Source of the DNA: Primula veris | Lineage: Eukaryota; Streptophyta; Magnoliopsida; Ericales; Primulaceae | Reading direction: 5' to 3' | Assembly: GCA_963682055.1 (NCBI GenBank) | Contig: OY821747.1 | Coordinates: 34,036,126-34,100,125 of the forward strand | DNA: 64,000 nt | Part shown: positions 45,717-57,880 of the stretch, in pieces | How the letters are laid out: every line of letters starts with the position of its first letter | Position numbering within the stretch: position 1 is the stretch's first letter | Notes under the pieces: model-generated | What the model was told of the DNA's origin: nothing | What the model saw: only the letters and a program-made list of their open reading frames with translations | Databases searched by the model: none | Position numbers and translations under genes: made by a program

Positions 45717-48428
45717 ATGGAAGGAATTGATAGGAAATCATCCATTGAAAGTGAGCCAATGACTCTCGGTACTAATCAGATGCAAATTGTCAGGGTATGT
45801 CTTTATGCACTCTTTTTTATGTCATAAACCCGTTATATTACTAATTTGAAAAATTATCATAAATCTGTTACAATTGGATATGTTGTCACAACCCCCGTTA
45901 AGAAAGCCATAGCTGTGAGGTTGTTGTGTGTTTTTAATAGCGTAAATAGCACGAGTAATTTACAAAGCACGTCTTGCAAGTCAATCGAATTCTTGTGTTT
46001 GCTTCCGGACTCCATATGTTAATGAATTTTGCTATATATCGCATCCTTCCAATTTGGTGATTTATTTAGGTATGGTTTTTGCTTGCAGGGAGCTGCAAAT
46101 AATGTGCTGAGTTCCAATACGGCTGAAGAAGCGTCGATAATATTCACCAAGGTAATTGTTTTAATAGTAATTATTATTATAATAATAAGAGTTTTAAGTG
46201 CTCCACGTCGCTTTACTAAAATAGTAGTCTCAACCAATAATGTTTCAAAACGGTTCTAAAATTATTAGCACCTCATTTCCAGAAAAAATTGAGCACTAAT
46301 TTTTCATCCCGTCATGCTAACAAAAATTGCATGGAAGAAACACACCACACCGGAAATGGAAAAACTACTCAATAATATATTTAAAATAACAAATACTACC
46401 ATTTAACCATAGCGACGGTCGTTGTGTAATTGAAGAATCTTCTGATCAAATTAAGCGCCACTTTTAAACTTTTTTATTATTTTATTTCACTTCGATTGGA
46501 TTGCGTCCTCGAGAAAAACTTTCTGACTTGTCTATTCGTTAAAACCGGCTGCGAGTGTGTTTAGTTAACTATTTTATTTTTAGTTAATACTAAGGCTCAC
46601 GAGTGTTTTCAATCTTCTATAGTTTCAATATTTATTAGGTTTTTATTGGGATTTTATTGGTTGAGATCACCCAATTTTGTTAATAGACTGGTTCCACCAA
46701 ATATTTACTCATAGTAATACTACAGAGGGGTGATGAACTTTTGTAAGTTTACTATCCCAAAATACCCATGTCACCCACAAAATTTACAAAAAAATAATAT
46801 TGAATTTTCATTTCAAAATGTAAGTGAGTAAATGTCAATCTATGATATGCACGAACATTCCAAAAGAAGATAAAAATGTCATATCGGACACACGGTCAAA
46901 CGTACACCCGTTCCCACTCTATTTCAACATATCGGACGCTTCAACTCATTTTGTCCCTGGTGTATTGGTCAAACGTACACATGTTCTCACTCTATTTCAA
47001 CATATTGGACGCTTCAACTCATTTTGTCCCTCACGTATTGCTATGTTGACTACATGGACACTTTCACGGAACGTTTTGGACGATTCTTAAAGCATTTTGA
47101 ACATTTTAATAATATAAGAAACACAAATCATACTGCTAAAAAGTTCTTAAACTTTCGACATTTACAATTTTATCTCATAAATCCCCTCCCCCCTCCCCCC
47201 CAAATCTCCGGCTTCCACTCTCTTACCGTCTCGAAACTCTATATTTCTTACTCCTGTCTATTCTTGTAAGTTTAATTAGGGTTTATTATGGTATACAAAT
47301 TGATATATTGAATATGGCTTGTTTATTTAAGAAACTCAAATACCTTAGTTGCTCAATTGCTTGGATACTCAAATTCTTTGTTATTGATTGTTATTTTTTT
47401 TTTCCGTCTTTTTACTATTTCCAACTTGTTATAATTATATAGACTTTGTTTGGTTGTTGACTATTATTCTATGAACAAAGTTAATTAACTGCTTTTTAAT
47501 TTCTAATATAGAATAACAAACATGTGTAGTCTTTTACATAACTGGACAACACATGTGTAGTCTTTTACATAATTGGACAAACATGATAGTCTGCTTTTGA
47601 ATAAACCCGATTTTAGGACACTAAATTTGATGATATTTTAGTTTTTAAAAATAATTTGTATGATCTGAATTTTACCCAACTAGTTCTGAAATAATTGGAT
47701 GATTTGAATTTTTGTTTATCTAAAAAAAAAGTAGAGTTCCTCAGTAAGTAGTAACAAACTCTAGTAAAAAAGTAGAGTTCCTCAATAATTAGTTCTTAGT
47801 TATTACTCAATAATTAGTTCTGTATATTTTTTTTTAAACATAGTTTGTTACTATTTGCTTACCATTAGAGTTCAATATATGATGCTCACAAATCTATTAT
47901 TCGTTCACCACTAGCGTTCGATTCCTGACATCCACAAAATGGATTATTTCCAAATAAAAGGTTATTATTTATATAAAAAAAAACGAGTAACACACAAATA
48001 CAGGAAATTTAGGTAGGGTTTACCAGCTACATTTGGTAAACCCAGACCACTCGGCCGCGTGAGTCTTTGCATTAGTGTACCGAAAGTATTTCCTATATTA
48101 ATTATTACTCCAACACGGTTGCATAAGAACGTTTCGTTATTTAAAACAATTTCTCACTCATGCTAAGATAGATTACATCACGTTATCAAAATTAGGGTGA
48201 CAAGAAATGTCCTAATCAATATGGCTAACTTACAAACTGCTGAATTACAACACTATTAGTTGGTATTTTTCACAGTTTTGATGATTTTTCCAGGATTTGA
48301 AACCTACATCAAGTATCAAGGAGCAACATGGGGGGACACTGATGGATTATGCTAAGAAATTGGATATCACAGAGAATGAAGTGCCACAAATCTCATCGAC
48401 CGGAAAATTAACATCTACACCTTTTTGA
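45717..48428 (+). CDS. small three-exon protein, 91 aa, function unknown
   Basis: Exons 45717-45794, 46089-46151 and 48294-48428 each end or start at good GT/AG sites and join in phase 0, giving an intact 91-aa protein. Residues 22-47 form the likely conserved core (QMQIVRGAANNVLSSNTAEE ASIIFTK). The rest is polar, with a Ser/Thr-rich end at TSTPF. There is no signal peptide, membrane segment or known catalytic motif. Clean splicing and a pyrimidine-rich acceptor before each exon support a real gene. I do not recognise the family. Intron 2 (2.1 kb) contains a tandem duplication (46896-47043). Confidence 0.6.
46896..47043. repeat. tandem duplication, unit about 74 bp
   Basis: Two units with ggtcaaacgtacac, ctctatttcaacatat and ggacgcttcaactcattttg, in intron 2 of the 91-aa gene. 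The flanking 46260-46895 shows no gene. Confidence 0.88.
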
Positions 48429-50886
48429 TTGGATATATGAGATAGACGTGTTTATAATGGTTCTTTATGTTCTGTACCGCAAATTGTTTGGATGAGAAGC
48501 CGAACATTGTTGTAGACACCCCACTGTGATTCTTAAGCAATCTTATTATGTTGCAAGTAGGGGGGACGGTAGTATGACCACGCACTCGCATCCTAAAATT
48601 TATGAAAATATCATCTTTCTTAATAAGAAAATCTTAAAATAATTTAAAACGATGAGTCTCACACGTCCGTAAAATGACTGATTTGTGCAACCGTAAAATT
48701 ATGACAAGGTCCTCGAAAGATAATTAACCGTTATCACTTTGTATATAAGAATGTAATATTGATCCTTAATTAATCAGATACATCCAAGCTCACAACGAGC
48801 TAACCCTAGAAATAGGTAATTTTAGTTTACTTATTTAAAAGTCATTTCAATTGGACAGTAGGTATAATCAGGGGTGTAAACCTGTTTTAGTCAGCAATCT
48901 GAATATAAGACTTTTAACAATTAACATTATCACAAATTGAAAAATAACAATCTTTAAACATTTTTATGTATTGGCCAGGGAAACTTAATTTGATGGGATT
49001 TTGTTGACCACTGAATACCCCTCGAACGTTTTATTTTTAACGCGTGACGGTCTCGCAGGAGTACGAGGGTAATCGTAGTATTTCTCGGATAACACACCCA
49101 AGTTATCGTCCGAGAAACCGTGTATTTTACTAGATCCTAGTCAATTTGCTAAGCGTGTAAAATTATTATACGAAATAAAATAAAGAAGGAGAGCGTTAAC
49201 AGTTGTTTTGTCAATATAAGAGCTCGATTCCTAAATGTTTTACACTTAAATCTCATTTTATGTAGGAGTATTAGGGCTTTTAACAATTACTAACTAGTTT
49301 GCATGCAAGATCTACGATTAACAACTAATTTTAACACGTTATTAATTAATACGTGTGTAGGGTGATTAACATGCAAAAGTGGCGAGATTAATGCGATATA
49401 AGATGCAAATATCAAGTAAACATGCAAATAAAGCAAATGAGATAATAAAAACAAACATGTATTTAAAAGAACAATGATGAACTTACAAAATCAAGTCGGT
49501 AAATGAAGAATTGGTGAACATAATTCACAAATTTGTGTTTATTTCTCTCCTCTTGTAAGATTTGAGTTAGAGAGACGAAAAAGTGCAGAAATTATGGGGG
49601 AAAAAAACCTTGTTTACAACTTAGAAAAAATATCTATTTATATGACCTACGAATTTAAACATAATTATTAAATCTGCTGTGACTTGACCGGTCAGGTTAA
49701 TCAGTCAGGTGGATCGATTAGGTCAAATTCCAGAATGTTATTTTATGTTGACTTTTTTGGTTTTCGTTTGGGTCAATTTTGATCTTCTCTTGAAGATATT
49801 TTATCTTCTGATTACTTCACTTTTTGTCTATCATTTGATTTTTTTAGCGTATTTGTCTCATTTTTGTGTTAATTTCATACATTTTTCTGTAAAAATATAG
49901 AAATGTGCAAATAAACCGGAAAAATACGGAAACACACTAAATATGACTTATATAAGCTGAAATAACAACGAAACAACGCTAATTACTATCATTTTAACCT
50001 GTGAAAATTAACATTTCGCGGTCTAATCAAACAACATATTCCAATTCGAATATTAATACAAATATTTGATACTACCATTGTCATATAATTATCCTACAAC
50101 TTGAACTTTAGTAAATGAAAGCATACTTAATTTAACTAGGTTGAAACATCTCTTAAACACTTTATATAGGACGCACAATTCATGTGTGCAACTTTAAACA
50201 TACGGGGGTGTCTAGACATAATTACTTATGGGGTTCAATTTATATTTGTCCGACGAGTTCAAGAAAATGCTCGGCTTTTTGAATTAATTGCAATGTTTTA
50301 ACTTTTGTGATTTTCCGGTATTTTATGTCGGCCGTCAGTGATATTTGTTGGAATTTCGTCCCTTCTCGAGTTAAATTCTGGCCGTCAGTGATATAATGTT
50401 CTGTTTTTTTTAACCGATGGCAAATCTTATCAGAGCAGCTTCTTTGTTCAGCCTCGATAACATATCTTATGTTGATGACCAAAAGGCCTTCATACATGGA
50501 GTTAATTTTGCATCTGCATCAGCCGGTATTCTACCCGAAACAAGAAATATCCTTTTTAAGTACAAATTTATATGCTCAACTCTTCGGAAAATGAAAATAA
50601 CCAATCAAGTCTCTTAAGAACTACAAGTCTACAACTCCGGTCCGCTATATACAGTATCATTAATATTGTATAAGTTATCAGGTTTATGAACAAAGAACAT
50701 TCATGAACTGGTATATGACCTTTTGACTTCCTATTTAACTTCCCTAGTTCATGAACATAGTGAAATATAGGATCATTGAATCTAGTTCATGGACGCATTA
50801 ATAACTATAGTAAAATTGATTTAATTTTGTTTAACTTTCCCTTCACTGACCTGCATCATTCAGAGACATTGCCAGAGTTGAGCATA
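48429..50886. other. intergenic DNA, no gene seen
   Basis: AT-rich. I see no frame with coding character and no clear element ends. Confidence 0.55.
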
Positions 50887-50896
50887 TGAATTTAGA

Positions 50897-51306
50897 GGAA
50901 GTGGGGTAGCTAACTCGAGTTATTTTGACTCGAACTTTTTATATACATGATAACTTTTTATATACATGATATGATATGAAGTCAAAATAATCCAATCGTT
51001 CATTTAAAACTCAACTAATAAAAAATAAATATATAGAACTTTCAAAATAAATAAATAAGCAAAGCAGTAGATGAAAGATATTGACGTATATAGAGATTTT
51101 TTTTGAAAATTATTTATATAGAGATTTTTAAAAAAAAATTATATATATAAAGATGTATACATATGTATAATGAATATGAATAGTTTTTTTCCTACTTTAT
51201 GTTTTTATTTAGTTGAGTTTAAAATGAACGATTGTATTATTTTGACTTCATATAATGTATATAAAGAGTTTGAGTCATGGCAACTCTGACTTAGCTACCC
51301 CACTTC
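50897..51306. mobile_element. MITE with 10-bp target duplication (Mutator-like)
   Basis: A 410-bp non-coding element with inverted ends (ggaagtggggtagctaa at the left, ttagctaccccacttc at the right). Homology between the arms goes deeper (gaagtcaaaataatccaatcgttcat against atgaacgattg and attattttgacttc). Flanked by TGAATTTAGA on both sides (50887-50896 and 51307-51316). A 9-10-bp duplication points to a Mutator-type transposase acting in trans. Confidence 0.88.
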
Positions 51307-51361
51307 TGAATTTAGATCTTACAATTTATTACCATTCTGCATTTACATGCTTAGAATTTAG

Positions 51362-51594
51362 AAATATTGCGAGAACACTTCAAAACAACCTATTGAAATT
51401 ATTCAAGAATCACCAATTATTGGTCTTTACAATTAAACAAGTGTAATGTTTCTTATATATATGTTATATACAGTATTGAATTATTCACCAAATGATATAA
51501 ATGTGAACAATTAATTGGGTAAAAAAATAATTATGTAGCCTGGTGTCTAATGTTTTCCCCATATATGTGCAAATTAATAAAGATCTCTTTCTCG
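51362..51594. repeat. paralogous segment, empty-site copy
   Basis: It matches 56180-56362 plus 63446-63490 at high identity, with only small differences (for example an extra tata at about 51455). The copia element B is absent here, so this copy shows the target before insertion, with a single atgtt at about 51550. Confidence 0.93.
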
Positions 51595-51989
51595 TATGTA
51601 AATAATTAGACTAAACATCCATTACCAAGTAAAAAGTATAGTACAAAAATAAAGTTAGAAAACATTTAAGTTTCTAGGCCAAAAATTAGGATCCACCAAA
51701 CTAATTTCATTATCACTAACAATTAATTCCATGTGTAATTAATAGTTTATGCTATCATGCCTTTTTCTTTTAATCTAGACACTAATAATCACATATATGT
51801 TGCTTTATTAAATGGACTTCTCAATATATTTTCTATGAGTTTCAATGAATTATTAATTGAATCAGATTCAGAATTAATAGTGAATTGGTGGGAAAATGTG
51901 AAAAGTTCTGGTCCTAAATTTTCTAAAATCTGGTCTGATATTTGTTATATGATGCCTTATGTTTGCTCTAAATTTGATCATATATTTAG

Positions 51990-52212
51990 GAGTAACTTTT
52001 AGATAGACTCGGTCTACTACATAGGATTTCTTATGTGGTGTGCCAAATACACCTGTCATTTATACATATCAATAGAATATAACTTTTGTTTTTGGTATAC
52101 TTTTGAATTTTAACTTACTTGGTATACTTTCTCCACATGTCAATTAATGGTTGGTTTGCCACACCATATAAGAAATAACATGTGGTAGGTCGGGTCTATC
52201 TAAAAGTTACTC
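51990..52212. mobile_element. MITE, complete copy, inside the RNase H-like fragment
   Basis: 223 bp with inverted ends gagtaacttttagatagac and the reverse complement of gtctatctaaaagttactc. Flanked by TATATTTAG at the left and TATATTTGG at the right (9 bp, one mismatch), again Mutator-like. Confidence 0.8.
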
Positions 52213-52220
52213 TATATTTG

Positions 52221-52385
52221 GAGTAACTTTTAGGTAGACTCGGTCTACCACATAGGATTTCTTATGTGGTGTGTCAAACCAATCACATGTATACACCTGT
52301 CATTTATACATATCAATAGAATACAACTTTTGTTTTTGGTATACTTTTGAATTTTAACTTACTTGGTACACTTTCTCCACATGTA
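52221..52385. mobile_element. second, 3'-truncated copy of the same MITE
   Basis: It begins gagtaacttttaggtagac directly after the duplication of the first copy and follows it closely to ctttctccacatgt, where the right end is missing. The two copies are in the same orientation. Confidence 0.8.
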
Positions 52386-52485
52386 AGTGATGGCCTTGCT
52401 AAATTTAGTGCTAAACGTATACATTTCTCTACTATGGACGTACAGTGGTTCTCTAAGAAAATCAAAACCATATACTTATTAGATT

Positions 52486-55252
52486 AAAAAGAGACTCTCG
52501 GTTTTAGGGGGAAATCTGTTTGATTTTTAGTTATTTAGCTTTGGATTTTCTTTTGGGTAATGATGAGTTTTCTTTGAAACAATTTGGATTAACTATCATG
52601 AGTAATCTTATAAGCTGAAAAACTTCATGGAATTTATTGTGAGTTATCTTAGATGCTAATGGTGATCATGATCTGAAGCCAATTTTTGTATCCATACAAA
52701 TTTGAGAATTTATGTAAAAGATCTCAGAATTTGCATGTTGGTTTGGTGATAGGATGATTATTGAAATTCTTATCCGCTGTTCTAGTTGCTGTTATGCAGT
52801 TAGGTTCCAAGTACAGTTGCAACTGAGGTTGGAACCAATGATGGACAGAACTTGTAAAGTTAAATATACTTGAATTAAATCACACGCACATTTAACAACG
52901 GAGTTCACCCAACTGCGCTACGTCTCCGGGGCACTCACCCAGATTATGATATTATAAAAGCTTACAATATAGGATTTAAATCTTAATGAAAAACTCTCTT
53001 ATTCCCTTTAGATTTTTCTGCCTATCTCTATATTACTCCTACCTTATAACTATCACTCAAAATATCAATAGCATCCCACCATTGTTTTTCATTTAAAAGC
53101 TCACTGTGTATTCTCTCAAGAATGAGTTCTTTATAATTTAGAACACACACATTTACAAGCTTAGTTATCAACTATTTATGTAAGTAAAAACAATCTTATT
53201 TTTTAAGATTGCTTTGACTCTTTTGATTGCCTTCAATCTTTCCATGTATCACAAGACTCTTCAGCGTAAGATTGACTCCAATCTTCATAAGATAATACCT
53301 GTCTAATAACTAGCTTAGAAATAGCAGTTAGTCTTTTCATTTAACAAGAAACATATAATATAGTATCTTTTTAGAGATAAAATCTTTCTAAATATATATA
53401 TTAAACATTATCTCCATATTTCATTCAATCTTAAACGTATCATACTGATTTTTGATAAAGAACAAAGATTGAAATAAGTGATAAAGATTTGCATAAGAAT
53501 GGAGATATAGATTGTCTAGTTTAAAGGAAACAATATCTTTAAAAACTAATCTCCTTATAACTTTTAGAAAACATCTTTCTTATCACTTTAATATTCTCAA
53601 TATACACAAACTAAATCTTTAAGACCATATGAGAATATATCCTGAATATTTTAAAACATATAAACATTATTAAAGAACAGTAATGCAGAATTACAGAACT
53701 GGACAGAATCCTGCAGAACAGCAGGTTGCAACTGTGGTTGCAACTGAGTTTGCAACCTCACTTGAAAACATAAAACTGTCTCAATTCTTAACAATCAACT
53801 AGGATTATTTAGTTCAAACCAATAGTTTATGGGCCAAAGATCTGGTTCTAACAATTATAAAGTTGATAATTTATGTAAAAGATCTCAGAATTTGCAGGTT
53901 GGTTTGGTGATAGGATGATTATGAAGTGATGCTGCTGTTTTTCAGTGAAGTTGCACCTGCATTTACTTGAAGATTTTGATTTCAAAATATTGATACTGAA
54001 AGTTCAATGACCTGCATTTGTGAAGAACATGTAGTCATATTAAGTAGCATTTGGGCATGTTATTACCACATTTAAAAAGGTTTTTTATGATTGGTATGAA
54101 TATTTACTTATTTATTGCGAGTTGAGTTTTGATAGTTAAAACACATATTTTTTATCACATTGATCTGGTGCTGAATGAGTTATAAGAATAGCGGTCATAA
54201 GAAGAAGAGCGTGTGTTTTTTGGATCATTTCTTGGCTTGTAGGATATAGGTTTTAACCGGAATTATTAGTCATATTTTCCTTTTAAATGTGTGTTTAGGC
54301 TAGTAGTAAAGTTTACGCAAGTTGTATGTAACTATTCAGTTTTTCTTATTGAAGTTATTACTTGGTATATGCTAGTATGGGGCATGACTCAACCACATAC
54401 AATTATGTTTTCTTTAATAATAATGGCGGCCGGTTCTAAAAAAAAATAAAAAAATCCCATGTGTAATGTTAAAGTCAGGTTAATATTCCTTTTGTTTTAC
54501 ATTAGTACCTATTTGCCATGTGCACTGTTGAAGGAAATTAATAAAACCAGTAAATTGATGACATTGTAAATGTTTGGAAATAGCCAGATTGCGATGTATG
54601 ATGGTGTAAATTATAACACTGCCAAATTCTAATTAAAAAAGTTTTATAGGGAAGTTTAGGGAAATTTGTACAAATTTTCAAAAGATATATATTTTAATGC
54701 ATTTATTCGTACACCTTAAACATCTCCAACCTTTTCAATTAAAAAATAAAAGTTTTACTTTAAATTCAACGGGTATATATGCTATTTTTGTTACATTTTC
54801 TTAAAATTATATATAGATAGAACTATTTCACAAAGAATTAAAAAACAATAATACAAAAATTATATCAATACATCCATTCCAGTCCGAAAAAGGGCACTTA
54901 AATCTTTGATAAATTTATTTGTTCGGTAATTTTTATTTATTTATACATGACGGTTTACACTCCGAAAAAAATCATTTATTAAATTGTACCCACTTGAATC
55001 CTTTTTATTTTGAACCATCAACCGCATTATATGAGGAATAATGAATGAATGAAAGAAACATGAATATATTAATGTCACGCCACAAAATAAACACATTTAA
55101 TATACTTTTTTAGAAAATGATCACTATTTATTAAATTTACGTATTTAATGAATCTTATTAAATGAAGTGGGCTTCAAATTGATAACTCCAAAACTTAAAT
55201 TAATTAGTTCGACATTAATTACTCTTACACTAACGCTTATTAAGAAAATAAA
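52486..55252. other. intergenic DNA with a long direct repeat
   Basis: No gene seen. A direct repeat of about 55 bp (aatttatgtaaaagatctca then gttggtttggtgatagg) occurs at 52710-52765 and 53870-53925 and brackets 1.1 kb of AT-rich DNA, suggesting a local duplication or an insertion of unknown type. 53930-55250 shows nothing recognisable. Confidence 0.55.
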
Positions 55253-55260
55253 TATATAAA
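55253..55260 (+). promoter_or_regulatory. possible TATA box of the X8 gene
   Basis: TATATAAA, 48 bases before the ATG at 55308. Confidence 0.45.
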
Positions 55261-55307
55261 GACATCCCAATATCTGCTGATTTTAATTAACAAGTTGTAT
55301 CAAAATT

Positions 55308-56142
55308 ATGGGTATGACAAAGATAAATTTGTTGGTTTACTTTGGAACTCTCTTTATATGTTGTGCCATTTCATCAGGTGACATAATTAATTAAATTATA
55401 AGATTAATTATATGCATGCAAGTTTTTGCCACTTTCTTCATATATATACTAACTATATTTAAATTAATTAATTACATAATATTAATTTTGTGTACATTTG
55501 ACATGCAGTGGCTGGCTCTCCCATCCCTAATCCAGTTGAACAGAAAGGAGAGGTACTTTTTTATTCATTTATTATTATTATTAGTAATTTAATTACCTTC
55601 TTTTTTTCCCTTCCTATTAATTTTGGGTTACTGTTTAATTATCTAACACACGACTAACTTAATAATTAACTAGAATCCTTAACCTTTGTATTCCCTTGTA
55701 AGATTCTTACCTATATATAAACATTGGAATGATTCGATTCAAATGTATTCGTTTTATGAAGGTACAACCAACTAAGGTTTTACAAGAATGTGAATGCAAG
55801 ACGAAGGATTCCTACTGTGTGATAAACCCGGACGTGAATGACACTCGTGCATCTACGTGGATGTATTTACAAACTTATTTGTGCATCGAAGACCCCCCTT
55901 CTTGTGTAGGACGCCCACCTGAGCTATGCAATGGATATTCTCACTTGCAAATCTCTGGTTATCTCAACCGCGTCTATCAAAAATCGGGTCAATGCCCAAA
56001 TGATATTGCTCATCTCACTAGTACAGATCCATGTAACGGAGATAGTCATCGTAGATACCCGACCAAGGGAAATTGCAAGATAACTGACGAATGCAGATGT
56101 TTATTTTGCAAAATAGAAGATTATTACACCCCCAGTTTCTAA
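55308..56142 (+). CDS. secreted X8 (CBM43)-like cysteine-rich protein
   Basis: Exons 55308-55377, 55509-55552 and 55762-56142 join in phase (1, then 0) to a 164-aa protein. Residues 1-23 are a signal peptide (MGMTKINLLVYFGTLFICCA). A short Pro-rich linker follows, then an X8-like domain: DSYCVINPDVND, spaced Cys, ELCNGYSHLQISGYLN, YQKSGQC, and AHLTSTDPC. X8 domains bind beta-1,3-glucan in plant cell walls, and small free-standing X8 proteins with this signal/linker/domain exon layout are known. The usual W of WCV is Y here. An extra C-terminal tail with four Cys (GNCKITDECRCLFC) is unlike the standard domain. It is likely an extracellular wall protein. The copia element B sits 221 bp past the stop. 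Confidence 0.75.
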
Positions 56143-56179
56143 TAATATTGTATACACCGCACGCATAAGGTTGTAATAT

Positions 56180-56362
56180 TGCGAGAACATCTCAAAACAA
56201 CCTATTGAAATTATTCAAGAATCACCAATTATTGCTCTTTACAATTAAACAAGTGTAATGTTTCTTATATGTTATATACAGTATTGAATTATTTACCAAA
56301 TGATATAAATGTGAACAATTAATTGAGTAAAAAAATAATCATGTAGCCTGCTGTCTAATGTT
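56180..56362. repeat. 3' flank of X8 gene, paralogous to 51362-51550
   Basis: This is the left part of the duplicated segment. It continues on the other side of copia element B at 63446-63490. It ends in the ATGTT duplication (56358-56362). Confidence 0.92.
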
Positions 56363-57412
56363 TGTTGGTCTTGTACTATATCGAAAAAGTAATAATTGAA
56401 AAGACAATAAATTAAAAGACAGGGACGCAATGAAAATAACAATTTATTTTTCACAATTGGAATATAAATTACAATTCCTGACTCAACAGAATTAAAATTA
56501 CACTAATTTAAATTTCAGACAGATTTATTATAACTTATTAAACTGCTGGACTGAATAACTGTTAGACAGAATAGTATACTACTAAACTGCTGGACTGTTT
56601 AACAATTAAAAAAAATTGCCAGACAGAATAGTATAATTACTAAACTGTTGGACTGTTTCTGTAAATACAGAAAAGTAAATAACAGAATTGAAAATTACAG
56701 AATAGGAAAGGACTGAATTGAAAGTACAGAAAGTAAACAGTACAGAAATATAAATACAGAAAAATAAAGGTACTGAAATTTAAATACAGAAATGAAAGAA
56801 CAGAATTTAAATGAACTGAAAAGAAAGAACTGAATTTAAAAGGACTGAAATAAAAAAGAAGAGGCAACTGCTGGGCAGTTTCCCTTAAACAATATTTTCC
56901 GAACCACCTTTAAAGATTTCTGGTTTCGGAACTTTGTTCCTAAGGTACAACTTCTGTCTCAGAGTGGCTCGTATGGAAACCGGCACCGAACCACAGGTCG
57001 AGCTGTTGGTGGTGCGATTCTCTCTCTAATATGTATGTTTATGCATTGAAGGTGTGTGTTTGATTGTGTCTGAAATGAGAGGGGGATGGCTGCCTTTTAT
57101 AGCCTCTCTTGAAACCGCAACCATAATGGTCAATTAATTCTTAGAGTTACACCCCAGAATCCGCCCAATCAATTTCTGAAACCGCAGCATTAATCTGCAA
57201 TTTATTCTCATTGATTGCTGGCGTTTCAGTTGCTGGAAACTCTAGGGACTACTTTTGTATTTTATACAAAACTCCCTTTTCAGATTTGACCCATGACCCA
57301 AGACCCAAGACCCGAGACATTCCTCAAATCCCAAATCCCAATCCCAATCCAAATCCCAATCTTATGCCTGAGCCCGAGCCCGTGTCCGTGACCCGAGTCC
57401 CAAGACCCGACT
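56363..57412 (-). repeat. 3' LTR of copia element B, truncated in U3
   Basis: It starts TGTTGGTCTTGTAC and carries the TATA region near 57095 (minus sense). It stops within the C-rich microsatellite at about 57412, where it joins pol. The whole U3 end, polypurine tract, 3' UTR and RNase H are deleted. Confidence 0.88.
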
Positions 57413-57880
57413 CTCCCCAAAATGTTTTTTCAGGGTGGTTGAGATCTCTATCGGAGTTCTGGATGTAGCTCTACTATCTTTATCAAATTTGTCAAGCATC
57501 TGCTTGGCATAGTGAGTTTGAGGTAGTGCATATCCGTCTGATGTCTTGGTAATTTTCATACCAAGTATTACATCAGCGACACTCAAATCTTTCATCTTGA
57601 ATTTTTATGACAACATTCTCTTAGTGGAGTTGATATTATCAATACTCCCTATTATAATCATGTAATCTACGTAGAGGCAGACTACCACGTAGTCCTTTTC
57701 ATTTCCTTTTACGTAGACGCATTTGTCACATTTGTGTATCCGAAAACCGCTTGATAGCATCACTCTATCAAATTTTTCGTGCCATTGTTTAGGTGCTTGT
57801 TTAAGTCCATATAAGGACTTCACAAGTTTACACACCTTGTGCGCTTTACCTGGAACCACAAACCCATCCGGTTGTTCCAT
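57413..57880 (-). pseudogene. copia RT fragment with mutated active site (element B)
   Basis: The C-terminal half of reverse transcriptase, reading MEQPDGFVVPG onward. The catalytic YVDD is YVDY here, with loss of the second Asp. A TAA near 57602 interrupts the frame, and another TAA near 57886 separates it from the upstream part. The frame runs into the LTR microsatellite at 57412, producing an artificial Arg/Ala tail. This RT cannot be active. Confidence 0.9.

Larger units (their letters stand above)
51750..52485 (+). pseudogene. RNase H-like (LINE-type) fragment split by MITEs
   Basis: 51757-51989 encodes the middle of an RNase H-like domain as found in plant LINE-derived proteins (NELLIESDSELIVNWWE, with the Glu/Asp pattern ESDS). 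After the MITE block, 52386-52485 continues with the domain's end (DGLAKFSAKRIHF, the usual ADALAK position). The upstream RT part is absent. Removing the MITEs would bring the two halves close together. There is no sign of function. Confidence 0.6.

Noticed and set aside
52895..52925. tRNA-like box A on the minus strand (TAGCGCAGTTGG), suggesting a tRNA gene or SINE
   Set aside because: No cloverleaf can be formed, and a convincing box B is not at the right distance. It could be a decayed SINE head, but the evidence is too weak to annotate.
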